From Marinifilum fragile JCM 15579 (GTDB lineage: Bacteria > Bacteroidota > Bacteroidia > Bacteroidales > Marinifilaceae): 64,000 nucleotides of DNA. Position 1 is the stretch's first letter. Each line of letters starts with the position of its first letter. Positions 36,381-47,100 of the stretch are shown here, in pieces. A model generated the notes under the pieces. The model worked only from the letters and a program-made list of their open reading frames with translations. It ran no database searches and had not been told where the DNA came from. The DNA lies in assembly GCF_001310955.1 (NCBI RefSeq), contig NZ_BAZX01000008.1, positions 80,170 through 144,169 of the forward strand, in the 5' to 3' direction. The translations under genes and the position numbers were made by a program.

Positions 36381-37865
36381 ATGAAAAAAATAAAATATAG
36401 CATTGCAGTTCTAGGGGCTTTTGTTTTAGCCGTAAACATATTGGTTTCCTGTTCGGATGATTTTGCACAGGAAGCACCCAAATACTCTATTGATTCTGAG
36501 AATTTTTTCAACTCAGAACAGGACTATTATAATGGTTTGGTAGGAGTTTATGATGCATTACAATATACCTATGTAAATGTAATCTTAGGCGAAATAGCAT
36601 CAGATAATACATTGTGTGGTGGAGAAAGTGCTACAGATGTTGTTGGATGGCAACAAATTGACGATATGATTCATACTCCGGTAAATAGCAATTTACATGA
36701 TGTGTGGAATTGGATGTTTGCAGGGGTTCAGAGAGCCAACTACTTTATGGAGTTTAAAGACAAAATCGATTTTGATGGAAGATTATCGATGATTGGAGAA
36801 GTACAATTCCTAAGAGCTTATTACTATTTTGAATTGGTAAAATGGTTTGGTCCTGTGCCTTTGAAAATAGATGAGCGTTTTGCTTTAGGAGATGAGACTT
36901 CAATTCCTCGATCACCAGTAAAAGATGTATATGCGCAAATTGAAAGAGATTTAATTGATGCAATTGATGTATTGCCAGATGTGCCGGAACAAACAGGAAG
37001 AGTAACAAGAGGCGCAGCCCGAGCATTACTTGGGAAAGTATATTTATTTCAGGAAAAATTTAGTGAGGCGACAAATGTTTTGGATCAGGTAATCACAAGT
37101 TCAAATTATTCTCTTGTTGAAGATTATGATGAAATTTTCGAAATGGCTGGCGAAAATGGTGTTGAGTCTGTATTCGAAATTCAATATACAGATGTTGAGG
37201 GTGCTGGATTTGGATGTTTGCAATGTAGCGAAGGTAATGTTGCAGTAGGTTTTAGTGGCGTAAGAGGTTACGATGGACCTTTGTTTTCTTCAGGATTTAG
37301 TTTTAATGTGCCAACTCAGGAAGCAGTAGATCAGTTTGAACCAGGAGATCTTCGCAAAGATGTCACAATATTAGATATCGTTGCTTGGGCAGAAAGTAAG
37401 GGTGCAACTTATACTACAGGATTTGAGCACACTGGATATTTTAATAGAAAGTACTTACCAAGAAAAAGAAGAGCGGAAGCTCAAGGAGATTTGAATCTAA
37501 CCAATCCGAATAATTATAGAGCAATTCGTTATGCAGATGTGTTGCTTATGGCAGCAGAAGCATATAACCGTGGAGGTATTTCAGATACAAAAGCACAAGA
37601 ATACATTTCAGAAGTAAGAAGAAGAGCTTTTGGTGATACAAATCACGATGTAACCTTAACAGGTGCAGCTTTAACCGATGCGATTTATCATGAAAGAAGA
37701 GTGGAATTAATGGGTGAAGGACATCATTTCTTTGATCTTGTAAGAACAGGAAGAGCAGCTGATGAAATTGAAGGTTTCGTAGCTGGCAAACATGAAGTAT
37801 TCCCTATTCCTCTTGAAGAAATTCAATTCTCAAATGGCAATTGGTCACAAAATCCTAATTACTAA
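36381..37865 (+). CDS. SusD/RagB-family glycan-binding lipoprotein
   Basis: Protein of 494 residues with lipobox VSC at about residue 24 and the canonical SusD_RagB pattern: an N-terminal region with NFFNSEQDYYNGLVGVYDALQ, the TPR-like helical core (AARALLGKVYLFQEKFSEA) and the C-terminal motifs NNYRAIRYADVLLMAAEAYNR, HERRVELMGEGHHFFDLVRTG and FPIPLEEIQFSNG. It acts as the lid of the SusC transporter at the cell surface. The signature and length are typical of laminarin PULs in marine Bacteroidota. Confidence 0.96.
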   Translation: MKKIKYSIAVLGAFVLAVNILVSCSDDFAQEAPKYSIDSENFFNSEQDYYNGLVGVYDALQYTYVNVILGEIASDNTLCGGESATDVVGWQQIDDMIHTPVNSNLHDVWNWMFAGVQRANYFMEFKDKIDFDGRLSMIGEVQFLRAYYYFELVKWFGPVPLKIDERFALGDETSIPRSPVKDVYAQIERDLIDAIDVLPDVPEQTGRVTRGAARALLGKVYLFQEKFSEATNVLDQVITSSNYSLVEDYDEIFEMAGENGVESVFEIQYTDVEGAGFGCLQCSEGNVAVGFSGVRGYDGPLFSSGFSFNVPTQEAVDQFEPGDLRKDVTILDIVAWAESKGATYTTGFEHTGYFNRKYLPRKRRAEAQGDLNLTNPNNYRAIRYADVLLMAAEAYNRGGISDTKAQEYISEVRRRAFGDTNHDVTLTGAALTDAIYHERRVELMGEGHHFFDLVRTGRAADEIEGFVAGKHEVFPIPLEEIQFSNGNWSQNPNY

Positions 37866-37880
37866 ACAAGATTATTCGAT

Positions 37881-39953
37881 ATGAAAATATTAACTAAAAT
37901 AAGCGCATTTATTTTCATCCTAGGTGTCTTTTTTGCCTGTGAAACAGATGAAGATAACTTGTATTCGTTAGATTATATAGGTGCTCCTACTAATGTGGAA
38001 GCAGTATTCGATATCACACAAGATAATTCAGGTCTTGTGAGTATTTCCCCTAATGCTGAGGGAGCTCAGCAATTTACCATTGATTTTGGCGATGGTTCTG
38101 AAACAGAAATCTATAAGCCAGGAGAGATTGCTGAACATGTATATACTGAAGGAGTTTATTCGGTAAAAATTATTGCCGTAAGCATAAATGGTAAAGCAAC
38201 AGAATTAGTACAGGAATTAAATGTAACATTTAAAGCACCTGAAAATTTAGAGGTGAACATTACAAATAATACTCAAAATCCAAGAATCGTAAGCGTAACA
38301 GCTACAGCGGATTTTGCAACCGTTTTTGAAGTTTATTTTGGTGATGTAGAAGATGAAGAGCCAACGATGTTAATGCCAGGAGAGACAGTTTCTCATACTT
38401 ACGAAGCTCCTGGTGATTATGATGTTAGAATTGTTGCGAAAAGTGCTGGAGCAGCAACTGCAGAATATACCGAAACGGTAAATGTACCTGAGGCTGCTGA
38501 TCCGATTAATTTGCCTATTGATTTTGAATCGTTCACGATCAATTATGCATTTGAAAACTTTGGAGGTACAACTTCATCTGTAATCGATAATCCTGATGCA
38601 TCAGGAATCAACACTAGTGCTAAAGTTGCTCAAAGTAATAAGTCTGCCGGAGCAGAAATATGGGCAGGTTCATTCCTTACTCTTGAGAATCCTATTGATT
38701 TTTCAAACAATACAGAGTTTAGAGTTAAGGTTTGGTCGCCAAAAGCAGGTGCAACAGTAAAGCTAAAAGTTGAAAATTTAACCGATGGTAATATTGGTTA
38801 TGAGGTTGATGCAACAACTACTGTTGCAAATGCATGGGAAGAATTAACTTATGATTTTTCAGCAATCGATCAAGCAAATGAATATCAGAAAGTCGTAATT
38901 TTCTTCGACTTCGGAAATAATGGAGATGACTCAAATTATTATTTTGATGATATCAAGCTTGTTAGCGCAGCTGTTGATGGCGGATTAGCAGGTGTATGGA
39001 AAATGGCTCCTGAAGCTGGAGCACTTGGAGTTGGTCCTGGATTGGGTGATACATCATGGTGGTCGAGTACAGCAGATGATGTTACTACCAGAGCATGTTT
39101 CTTCGATGATACTTATGAGTTTGGAGCGGATGGTTCATTTAGAAATGTATTAGGAAGTGATACTTGGGTTGAAGATTGGCAAGGTGGATCTAATGCATGT
39201 GGAACTCCCGTAGCACCTCACGATGGTTCAAATGCAGCAACTTTTACCTATGATAAAGTTGCAGGAACAATAACACTTGAGGGTATTGGAGCTTATTTGG
39301 GAATTCCTAAAGCATATAATGGTGGAGAATTGGCAAATCCAGCAGATGCACCTGCATCGATTACCTACGATGTTACTTTATCAGAAAATAATACTGTAAT
39401 GGATATTGATATTGAAATTGCAGGTGGTGCATATTGGCATTTTAAAATGGTAAAAGCAGGAGAGGTGTCTTCCCCGGTAGCAGGAACCTGGAGCTTGGCT
39501 CAAGAGGCCGGAGCTCTTGGAGTTGGTCCTGCATTAGATGATACTTCGTGGTGGTCGAGTACAGCCGATGATATTACTGCCAGAGCATGTCTATTTGATG
39601 ATACTTATGTATTTGGTGCTGATGGTTCATTCCAGAATGTTTTAGGTAGTGATACCTGGGTTGAAGACTGGCAAGGTGGATCTAACTCATGTGCAGCTCC
39701 TGTTACACCTCATGATGGTTCAAACGCAGCTACTTATTCATACGATGCTGGAGCAGGCACAATAACACTTGAAGGTGTTGGAGCTTATCTGGGAATTCCT
39801 AAAGCATATAATGGTGGAGAATTGGCAAATCCAGCAGATGCACCTGCATCAATCATATATGATGTTACATTATCTGAAAATAATACTGTAATGGTAATTG
39901 ATATTGAAATTTCAGGTGGTGCATGGTGGAAATTCAAGCTTGTGAAAAACTAA
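37881..39953 (+). CDS. PKD-domain surface lipoprotein with duplicated C-terminal domain
   Basis: Lipoprotein of 690 residues (lipobox FAC at about 20). Order of domains: two PKD-type Ig domains (about 35-115 and 117-200, IDFGDGSETEIYKPGEIAEHVYTEG and VYFGDVEDEEP), a galactose-binding-like beta-sandwich (about 203-360, with NTSAKVAQSN and YYFDDIKLV), then two nearly identical domains of about 160 residues starting near 371 and 535 (GALGVGP, DTSWWSSTADD, NVLGSDTWVEDWQGGSN, GAYLGIPKAYNGGELANPAD). The likely role is binding of the PUL glycan at the cell surface (SusE/SusF-like position, third gene of the operon). The duplicated domain has many exposed Trp residues, consistent with carbohydrate binding; this is inference. 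Confidence 0.85.
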   Translation: MKILTKISAFIFILGVFFACETDEDNLYSLDYIGAPTNVEAVFDITQDNSGLVSISPNAEGAQQFTIDFGDGSETEIYKPGEIAEHVYTEGVYSVKIIAVSINGKATELVQELNVTFKAPENLEVNITNNTQNPRIVSVTATADFATVFEVYFGDVEDEEPTMLMPGETVSHTYEAPGDYDVRIVAKSAGAATAEYTETVNVPEAADPINLPIDFESFTINYAFENFGGTTSSVIDNPDASGINTSAKVAQSNKSAGAEIWAGSFLTLENPIDFSNNTEFRVKVWSPKAGATVKLKVENLTDGNIGYEVDATTTVANAWEELTYDFSAIDQANEYQKVVIFFDFGNNGDDSNYYFDDIKLVSAAVDGGLAGVWKMAPEAGALGVGPGLGDTSWWSSTADDVTTRACFFDDTYEFGADGSFRNVLGSDTWVEDWQGGSNACGTPVAPHDGSNAATFTYDKVAGTITLEGIGAYLGIPKAYNGGELANPADAPASITYDVTLSENNTVMDIDIEIAGGAYWHFKMVKAGEVSSPVAGTWSLAQEAGALGVGPALDDTSWWSSTADDITARACLFDDTYVFGADGSFQNVLGSDTWVEDWQGGSNSCAAPVTPHDGSNAATYSYDAGAGTITLEGVGAYLGIPKAYNGGELANPADAPASIIYDVTLSENNTVMVIDIEISGGAWWKFKLVKN
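38990..39950 (+). repeat. Tandem DNA duplication of about 492 bp encoding two domains
   Basis: The segment from 38990 and the segment from 39482 align at an offset of 492 bp over about 465 bp each, in frame. Long stretches are identical at DNA level, for instance the run coding for GIPKAYNGGELANPADAPAS, so the duplication is fairly recent or kept alike by gene conversion. Confidence 0.9.
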
Positions 39954-39965
39954 AAACAATAAACG

Positions 39966-41597
39966 ATGAAGAAACTAAATATATTAGTAATATTATTTTC
40001 AAGCCTGTTGTTTTTTGCAGGCTGCGAAGAGGAGTATAGCTTAGGTGAAATTACTACGCCATCCAATTTAAGTGTTAGTTTTGAGCTTGTTGGACAAGAT
40101 GAGGCTAATCCTTTCGGAGATGGAACAGGATTTGTGAATTTCACAGCTACAGCTGAAAATGAAATAAACTACACCTATATTTTTGGAGATGGAACAAATA
40201 ATGAAGTTTCTGCCGATGGAAATATGATGCACCGTTTCTCTCTTCCGGGAGTTAAAACCTACAATGTAACAGTTTTAGCTGTTGGAACTGGTGGTGTTAC
40301 AACCAGTAAGTCGATTCAGGTTGAAGTATTCAGTAGCTTCAGTGATGAAGAAGCTATTGCATTCTTAACAGGAGGAAGCTCTAAAAAATGGTATTGGGCA
40401 GCCGATCAACCAGCACATACAGGACTAGGACCAAATTTTGTGGATGGAACAAATCATACATTTGCGCAATGGTATGCTGCTGCACCATTCGAAAAAACAT
40501 GTATGTATGATGCAGAATTTGTATTTACTCAAACTGACGGTGGTGTAAGCTTTGAACAAACAGCAGGATCAGCATTCATTCCTGGGACATATGCAGGTAA
40601 GATAGGAGTTGAAGGTGATGTTTGTCATGGTGAAGATGTATTGCCAAGTTTATATGGAGTGAAGAATGTAACTTTTGCACCTGCAAATTCAATTGCAACT
40701 GAAGATGGTGGTTATAGAGGAACGAGCTTTACGATTTCAGATGACGGTTTTATGTGTTGGTATGCTGGTACGAGTACTTATGAAATCATTGAGATTACAG
40801 ATAATATTCTAAGAGTACGTGTTGAGGAAGATGACACTTTTGCATGGTACCATATCTTTACATCAACAAAACCAAGTGAATCAGCTGGTGAAATTGATGT
40901 GGAATATACCAATTTGGTTTGGTCGGATGAGTTTGATACCGATGGAGCTCCTGATGCTGCAAAATGGGATTACGATCTTGGTGCAGGAGGTTGGGGGAAT
41001 AATGAATCTCAAACCTATACCAACGATGCAGCTAATGTTAGCATTTCTAATGGAATATTAAAAATAACGGCAAAAGCTGATGGTGGATCTTATACTTCAG
41101 CCCGTTTGAAAACTCAAGATAAATTTGAATTTACTTACGGAAGGGTTGATGTTCGAGCTAAACTTCCAACGGGAGGTGGTACATGGCCGGCAATTTGGAT
41201 GTTGGGAGCAAATTTTCCTGATGCAGGATGGCCTGCGTGTGGAGAGATTGACATTATGGAAGGAATTGGAAACAATCCTGGACATATCCAATGTGCATTG
41301 CATACACCATCAAGTTCGGGAGCAACCGAAAATATGGAATCTACAACTGTTGCTGATGCTTCTGAGGAATTTCATGTGTATTCTGTAAACTGGTCAGAAA
41401 ATCAGATTACATTCCTGATTGACGATGAGGTTTATTATACCTATGCACCGGAAGATAAAAATGCTGACAATTGGCCATACAATGCTGATCAATTCCTGAT
41501 AATGAATGTGGCTATGGGTGGTTCACTTGGAGGTACTATTGATCCGGCATTTATTGAATCATCTATGGAGATTGATTACGTAAGAGTATATCAATAA
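39966..41597 (+). CDS. GH16 endo-beta-1,3-glucanase lipoprotein with PKD and accessory domain
   Basis: Lipoprotein of 543 residues (lipobox AGC at about 20). A PKD domain (about 38-115, YIFGDGTNNEVSADGNMMHRFSLPG) is followed by an accessory domain (about 120-300) that resembles the repeated domain of the preceding lipoprotein (Trp-rich start, GLGPN, then Cys-x-(Y/F)-D and an F-x-F strand). The catalytic GH16 domain runs from about 315 to 543, with GEIDIMEG holding Glu427, Asp429 and Glu432 as nucleophile, helper and acid/base; WDYDLGAGGWGNNESQTYTN, SARLKTQDKFEFTYGRVDVRAKLP and PAIWML are typical of laminarinases (GH16_3). It acts on beta-1,3-glucan chains at the cell surface. Confidence 0.93.
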   Translation: MKKLNILVILFSSLLFFAGCEEEYSLGEITTPSNLSVSFELVGQDEANPFGDGTGFVNFTATAENEINYTYIFGDGTNNEVSADGNMMHRFSLPGVKTYNVTVLAVGTGGVTTSKSIQVEVFSSFSDEEAIAFLTGGSSKKWYWAADQPAHTGLGPNFVDGTNHTFAQWYAAAPFEKTCMYDAEFVFTQTDGGVSFEQTAGSAFIPGTYAGKIGVEGDVCHGEDVLPSLYGVKNVTFAPANSIATEDGGYRGTSFTISDDGFMCWYAGTSTYEIIEITDNILRVRVEEDDTFAWYHIFTSTKPSESAGEIDVEYTNLVWSDEFDTDGAPDAAKWDYDLGAGGWGNNESQTYTNDAANVSISNGILKITAKADGGSYTSARLKTQDKFEFTYGRVDVRAKLPTGGGTWPAIWMLGANFPDAGWPACGEIDIMEGIGNNPGHIQCALHTPSSSGATENMESTTVADASEEFHVYSVNWSENQITFLIDDEVYYTYAPEDKNADNWPYNADQFLIMNVAMGGSLGGTIDPAFIESSMEIDYVRVYQ

Positions 41598-41610
41598 TTT
41601 TAAAATATTA

Positions 41611-41640
41611 TAGGCTGTTCCTGTTTATTTGAACAGCCTA
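41611..41640 (+). other. Intercistronic hairpin between the two GH16 genes
   Basis: TAGGCTGTTC (41611-41620) pairs perfectly with GAACAGCCTA (41631-41640), and flanking TATA may extend it. No U-tract follows, so rather than termination it may set mRNA stability or partial read-through between genes of the operon. Confidence 0.5.
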
Positions 41641-41674
41641 TAAATACTTAATCATTAAGCTAAATCTTTACATT

Positions 41675-42505
41675 ATGAGATCAACAGCTTGTTTGATAAT
41701 GGGTATATTCTGTCTTCTTTTTTCTTCATGCAATTCTAATAAAAAAGATAAATCCAAGCAAAACACTGCTTCAAAAGAGTATCAATTGGTTTGGTCTGAT
41801 GAATTCGATTACACAGGATTACCTGACTCAACAAAATGGGTATACGATACGGAAGGAAACAGTCAGGGATGGGGCAATAACGAATTGCAACAGTACACTC
41901 AAGGCAGGAAAGAAAATGCCTGGGTCGAGAATGGAGTACTTCATATTACTGCATGTAAAGAAAGTATAGAAGGAAAAGAATATACCTCCGCAAGGTTGAA
42001 TTCAAAATCGGACTGGTTGTATGGAAGAATTGAAGTGAGAGCTAAGCTACCTGATGGTAGAGGTACCTGGCCCGCCATTTGGATGATGCCTGGAGATTGG
42101 TCTTTCGAAGATGGAAACTGGCCGGAGATTGGCGAGATAGATATCATGGAACATGTTGGCCACAATGCAGGAGTAATTCATGCATCTGCTCACTCAAAAG
42201 ATTATCAGTGGCAAAAAGGAACGCAGCAAACTGCAATTATAAAAATTCCTGATGCGACTGAAAAGTTTCACTCTTACATACTGGAATGGTCCGAAGATAT
42301 CATGAAATGTTATGTAGATGATCAATTGTTTTTTGAGTACAAAAATGAAGGCTTGGGAGAATCGAAATGGCCTTACACCAAACCATTTTACTTGATTTTA
42401 AATGTTGCAGTTGGTGGTGCATGGGGAAGTGTAGAAGGAATTGACAAGGAAGCATTTCCACAAACAATGGAAATTGACTTTGTAAGAATTTATCAAAAGA
42501 AATAA
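41675..42505 (+). CDS. GH16 endo-beta-1,3-glucanase lipoprotein (single domain)
   Basis: Lipoprotein of 276 residues (lipobox SSC at about 19) that consists of one GH16 domain. GEIDIMEHVGHN contains Glu154, Asp156 and Glu159 of the active site; the motif WVYDTEGNSQGWGNNELQQYTQGRKENAWVENG and ARLNSKSDWLYGRIEVRAKLPDGRGTWPAIWMMP are characteristic of bacterial laminarinases. It probably cuts shorter beta-1,3-glucan fragments, possibly in the periplasm rather than on the surface, since the acidic export signal after the lipid Cys is missing (NSNKKDKSK). It lies 2 bp before the sugar transporter gene. Confidence 0.93.
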   Translation: MRSTACLIMGIFCLLFSSCNSNKKDKSKQNTASKEYQLVWSDEFDYTGLPDSTKWVYDTEGNSQGWGNNELQQYTQGRKENAWVENGVLHITACKESIEGKEYTSARLNSKSDWLYGRIEVRAKLPDGRGTWPAIWMMPGDWSFEDGNWPEIGEIDIMEHVGHNAGVIHASAHSKDYQWQKGTQQTAIIKIPDATEKFHSYILEWSEDIMKCYVDDQLFFEYKNEGLGESKWPYTKPFYLILNVAVGGAWGSVEGIDKEAFPQTMEIDFVRIYQKK

Positions 42506-42507
42506 TC

Positions 42508-44064
42508 ATGAACTTAAAATATAGTGCTGCTGTTTCTTTAATTGTTGCCTTAGGAGGATTTCTAATGGGATTTGATGCGTCGGTGATTTCAGGCGTTATA
42601 AAATTTATTGAACCTCAGTTCGATCTTAGCAAAATTCAGTTGGGTTGGGCTGTGAGCTGTTTGACTCTTACTGCAACATTGGCTATGATGTTAGCTGGCC
42701 CTGTTAGTGATAGGTTTGGAAGAAGAACAGTGTTGAAATTCGCAGCAGCATTATATTTTATTTCAGCTTTAGGATCAGCCATAGCCCCTAATTTTTTTAT
42801 GTTGGTTTTGGCAAGAATGATAGGAGGAATTGGAGTTGGCGCATCGCTGATTATTGCTCCTATGTACATTGCCGAAATCGCCCCTCCACAACTTAGGGGT
42901 ACTATGGTGTCCTTTAATCAACTGAATATTGTACTGGGAATATCGGTTGCCTTTTTTACCAATTACCTGATTTTGCAAATGGGAAAATCAAGTGCAAACT
43001 GGGCCACATGGCTTCAGTTCGACGCATACAATTGGAGATGGATGCTGGGACTGGAAGCGATTCCTGCCTTGCTCTATTTTTTTCTCTTGTTTTTTGTGCC
43101 AAGAAGTCCACGATGGTTAGCTATGAACGGATTGGATGATGAAGCTCTTGATGTGATGAAAAAGGCATTAGGTGAATCTGAGGCAAAGGAACAGTTGGTA
43201 CATATTGCGCGAAGCATCAAATCATCAAAGAATAAGGAACGAATTTCAGTAAAGGAGTTATTTAAACCATCATTAAAGTTGGTGTTGCTAATTGGTATCG
43301 TGATTGCTATTACACAACAAATAACAGGAATCAACTCAGTGTTCTTTTATGCTCCAATGATATTTGAACAGACAGGTATTGGAACCGATGCTTCATTCTC
43401 ACAAGCCATTCTGGTGGGATTAACCAATCTTGTATTTACTCTTTTTGCCATTTGGTTGATAGACAGAGTAGGTAGAAAACCACTTTTGGTTTTTGGTTTA
43501 TTTGGAATTGTTGTCTCCATGTTTGTGTTATCAGCAAGCTTTGGAAATGCAACCTACCAGTTGAGTAAGAAGAGTATATCTGAATTTTCAGGTTTTGTGG
43601 AACCTTCCCAATTAAAAGAAACTGAAAATGTTGTATTCGAAAGTGATATTGAATTCAATAATGCATTATTGAGTAGTATTGGTGAACAGACATTTAAAGA
43701 ACATCAATCAGAATTTATTGCAAAAGCAATCAGCATCAACCCTTGGCTGGTATTGGCAGGGATTATTGGCTTTGTTGCATCCTTTGCGATTTCTATAGGA
43801 CCAGTTATGTGGGTCTTGTTTTCAGAACTTTTCCCAAATCGAGTAAGAGGATTAGCCATCTCATTTGTTGGACTAATCAATTCGGGGATAAGTTTCATTG
43901 TACAGCTGGCTTTCCCGTGGGAACAGATGAACCTGGGAAATGCTACTACCTTTTTAATATATGGAATATTTGGCGCATTAGGACTTGTGTTTGTGATTGT
44001 AATGTTGCCTGAAACCAAGGGAAAATCTCTTGAAGAATTAGAAGTAATTCTGATTAAAGAATAG
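42508..44064 (+). CDS. Sugar-porter-family MFS transporter
   Basis: Inner-membrane protein of 518 residues with 12 helices. Sugar porter signs are GFDASVISGVIKFI in TM1, DRFGRRTVLK (loop 2-3), RMIGGIGVGASLIIAPMYIAEIAPPQLRGTMVSFNQLNIVLGI, QQITGINSVFFYAPMIFEQTGIG in TM7, DRVGRKPLL and PETKGKSLEELE at the end. An insertion of about 80 residues between TM9 and TM10 (about 350-415, NATYQLSKKSISEFSGF) is longer than in E. coli XylE and common in Bacteroidota homologues. It likely imports glucose or short glucans released in the periplasm, by H+ symport. The stop of the upstream GH16 and this start are 2 bp apart. Confidence 0.92.
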   Translation: MNLKYSAAVSLIVALGGFLMGFDASVISGVIKFIEPQFDLSKIQLGWAVSCLTLTATLAMMLAGPVSDRFGRRTVLKFAAALYFISALGSAIAPNFFMLVLARMIGGIGVGASLIIAPMYIAEIAPPQLRGTMVSFNQLNIVLGISVAFFTNYLILQMGKSSANWATWLQFDAYNWRWMLGLEAIPALLYFFLLFFVPRSPRWLAMNGLDDEALDVMKKALGESEAKEQLVHIARSIKSSKNKERISVKELFKPSLKLVLLIGIVIAITQQITGINSVFFYAPMIFEQTGIGTDASFSQAILVGLTNLVFTLFAIWLIDRVGRKPLLVFGLFGIVVSMFVLSASFGNATYQLSKKSISEFSGFVEPSQLKETENVVFESDIEFNNALLSSIGEQTFKEHQSEFIAKAISINPWLVLAGIIGFVASFAISIGPVMWVLFSELFPNRVRGLAISFVGLINSGISFIVQLAFPWEQMNLGNATTFLIYGIFGALGLVFVIVMLPETKGKSLEELEVILIKE

Positions 44065-44152
44065 GAACAGATCGAATCCTTTAAGGATTAATAATATAAA
44101 ACTCAGAAGTTTTTTGTTGAAAGAAATTGAAGTTGAATCTAGTTAGATTAAA

Positions 44153-47100
44153 ATGAAGAAGAGTAACATTTATCTGGGAAACACAAATTTGAATTGCAGC
44201 GGGGCTGAGATTAAAGGGGAATTTGTAGAACTAAATAATGAGAAGTTTTACAAGATTAGCAATTCTGACCAAATGGCGGACTTCTTTATGAGTATTGTTA
44301 GTGATTCAGATCACTGGATGTTCATATCAAGTAATGGTTCATTATCGGCAGGGAGAAAGAATCGTGATAATGCGTTATTTCCTTATTACACGGTTGATAA
44401 AATTCATGATTTTAAAGGTATTACAGGAAGTAAAACTTTGTTTTTGGTAGAGAAAGAGGAAAAAGATTTTCTATGGGAACCATTTGCAAAGAATTTGAAG
44501 GAAGTATATAAAATTCAAAGAAATCTATATAAGAGTATTTACGGCAACAAGATCATTTTCGAAGAGGTGAACCTTGATCTGGGAATTGAGTTTCAGTATG
44601 CCTGGTACAATTCAGAAAAGTTTGGATTTGTTCGTAAATCGAAAGTAAAAAACATTAGCGGTAATAAGCTAAATGCAGAAGTGCTTGATGGCATTCAAAA
44701 TATCATTCCTTATGGATTCGATTACGCATTTCAGAGTGAATACAGTAACCTACTTGATGCCTATAAAAAGAATGAGTTGCTACCAGAATCTGGTTTGGGG
44801 TTGTTTATGTTGAGCTCAATCCCGGTTGATAGAGCAGAGCCAAGTGAATCATTAAAATGCACTACGGTATGGTCTGCAGGATTGCAAGACAAGAAAATCT
44901 TATTATCGGCGAAGCAGGAACCGAACTTCCTGAAAGGTTTGAATCTTGAAACTGAAGTTGATGTGAGAGCAACCCGAGGGGCTTACATGATAAATTCTGA
45001 ATTGGAATTGTCTGATGGTAAATCTGAAGAATGGATGATTGTAGCAGAGATTAATCAGGATAGTTCAGATGTTTCAAATCTGAATGAATTCATTAAAAAT
45101 GAAAAGAACCTACTTGTTGCTATTGATGAAGACATTCAATTGGGAACTGAAAATTTGATTAAGATTGTGGCTGACGCCGATGGTTTACAGTCGGGAAAAG
45201 ATGATTTGTGTACTGCTCGTCATTTTTCGAATACCATGTTTAATGTAATGCGTGGTGGAATTTTCATTGATTCATACAATATTAATAGTGCAGATTTTGC
45301 TTTGTTTGTGGAGCAATCGAATTCTACAATTCATTCAGAATTTAATAGCTGGTTGAATGAACTGCCTGAAGAAATATCATATAATGAACTGATTGATAAA
45401 GTAAGTACTGTAGCTAATTCTGATTTGCAAAGAATTTGCATGGAGTACCTGCCATTAACATTTAGTCGTCGTCATGGCGATCCAAGTCGTCCTTGGAATC
45501 AATTCTCCATCGAAACTAAAAATGAAGACGGGAGTCCAAAGTTGAATTATCAGGGAAACTGGAGAGATATTTTCCAAAACTGGGAAGCTTTGGCCTGGTC
45601 ATATCCTGAGTATTTGGAAGGGATGATTAGCAAGTTTGTGAATGCTTCTACTGCCGATGGATACAATCCATACCGAATTACTCGTGAAGGAATCGATTGG
45701 GAATGTCCTGATCCGGATGATCCATGGGCTTATATTGGATATTGGGGAGATCACCAGATTATCTATTTGCAGAAGCTTTTGGAGTTATCTAACCACTTTC
45801 ATCCAGGAAAATTAGATGAACTTATAAGCAAGGAGATATTTGTGTATGCAAATGTGCCATACCGAATTAAACCTTACGATCAAATTGTTAAAAACCCACA
45901 GGATACCATTGGCTTTGATTTTGATCTGAATAATACAATAAAAGCAAATTACAAAGAGCTTGGTGCCGATGCTTTCTTGTTGCATCAAGGAAGTGAGATA
46001 TACAGGGTGAACCTGATGGAAAAGGTATTGGTGACCTTACTAAGTAAGTTAAGCAATTTTATTCCTGAAGCTGGGATTTGGCTGAATACTCAGCGTCCTG
46101 AATGGAACGATGCAAACAATGCATTGGTGGGGAATGGTGTTTCCATGGTAACCCTATACTACTTGCGCAGATTTTTAAAGTTCTGGACTGAAAAACTGAC
46201 TGGATTATCGGTAGAAGAAATCACTATTTCAGCAGAAGTGAAAGTGTTATTGGATAAGATCTTTAACCTATTTAATGAGCGACCAGACTTGTTGAATACT
46301 GGTTTTACCAACAAGGACAGAAAGCACTTTGCCGATGTTCTTGGTTTGGCAGGAACAGAATACAGAGAGAGCATCTATGAAAATTCATTCTCTGGAGAAC
46401 GAAAGTCTGTTAAAATTGCAGATTTGGTAGAATTTACCAGATTGGCAATGGCTTATATGGATCAGTCGATTCGAGTGAATAAGCGCGAAGACAAGTTGTA
46501 TCATGCTTATAATCTGATTTCAATTTCCGATGATGAAATATCGATTCGTTACCTGTATGAAATGTTGGAAGGGCAGGTAGCTGTGTTGAGTTCAGGATAT
46601 TTATCGGCAGAAGAGAGTTTGGAAGTGCTGAATGCTTTAAAAGCGAGTTCATTATTCCGTGAGGATCAGTTTAGTTACATTTTGTATCCCGACAGGCAGT
46701 TGGCAAGATTTACTGAGAAGAATAACATTCCAAAACAGCAGGTAACAAAATCATCATTGCTTCAGAAATTAATTGAAGACAAAAATACTGCGCTTGTTTC
46801 TCTTGACCGATCAGGTCACTGTCATTTCAATGGTAAAATTCGAAATGCAGAGGTTCTTAAAGGAATTCTTGATGGATTAAATTCTCAATATAAATTATTG
46901 GTAGAGGCCGATAGAGATCTTGTTCTAAATACTTACGAAAGCATGTTCGACCATCAGTCTTTTACAGGAAGATCTGGAACGTTCTATGGATATGAAGGAT
47001 TGGGAAGTATCTACTGGCACATGGTTTCGAAACTGCTTCTTGCCACCCAAGAGAATTTCTTTCTGGCTACCGACGAGAACTTAAGTGCAGAGTTGATTGG

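Noticed and set aside
38990..39950. Assembly artefact at the tandem duplication
   Set aside because: The two copies differ at many codons along their length, which an assembly duplication would not produce.
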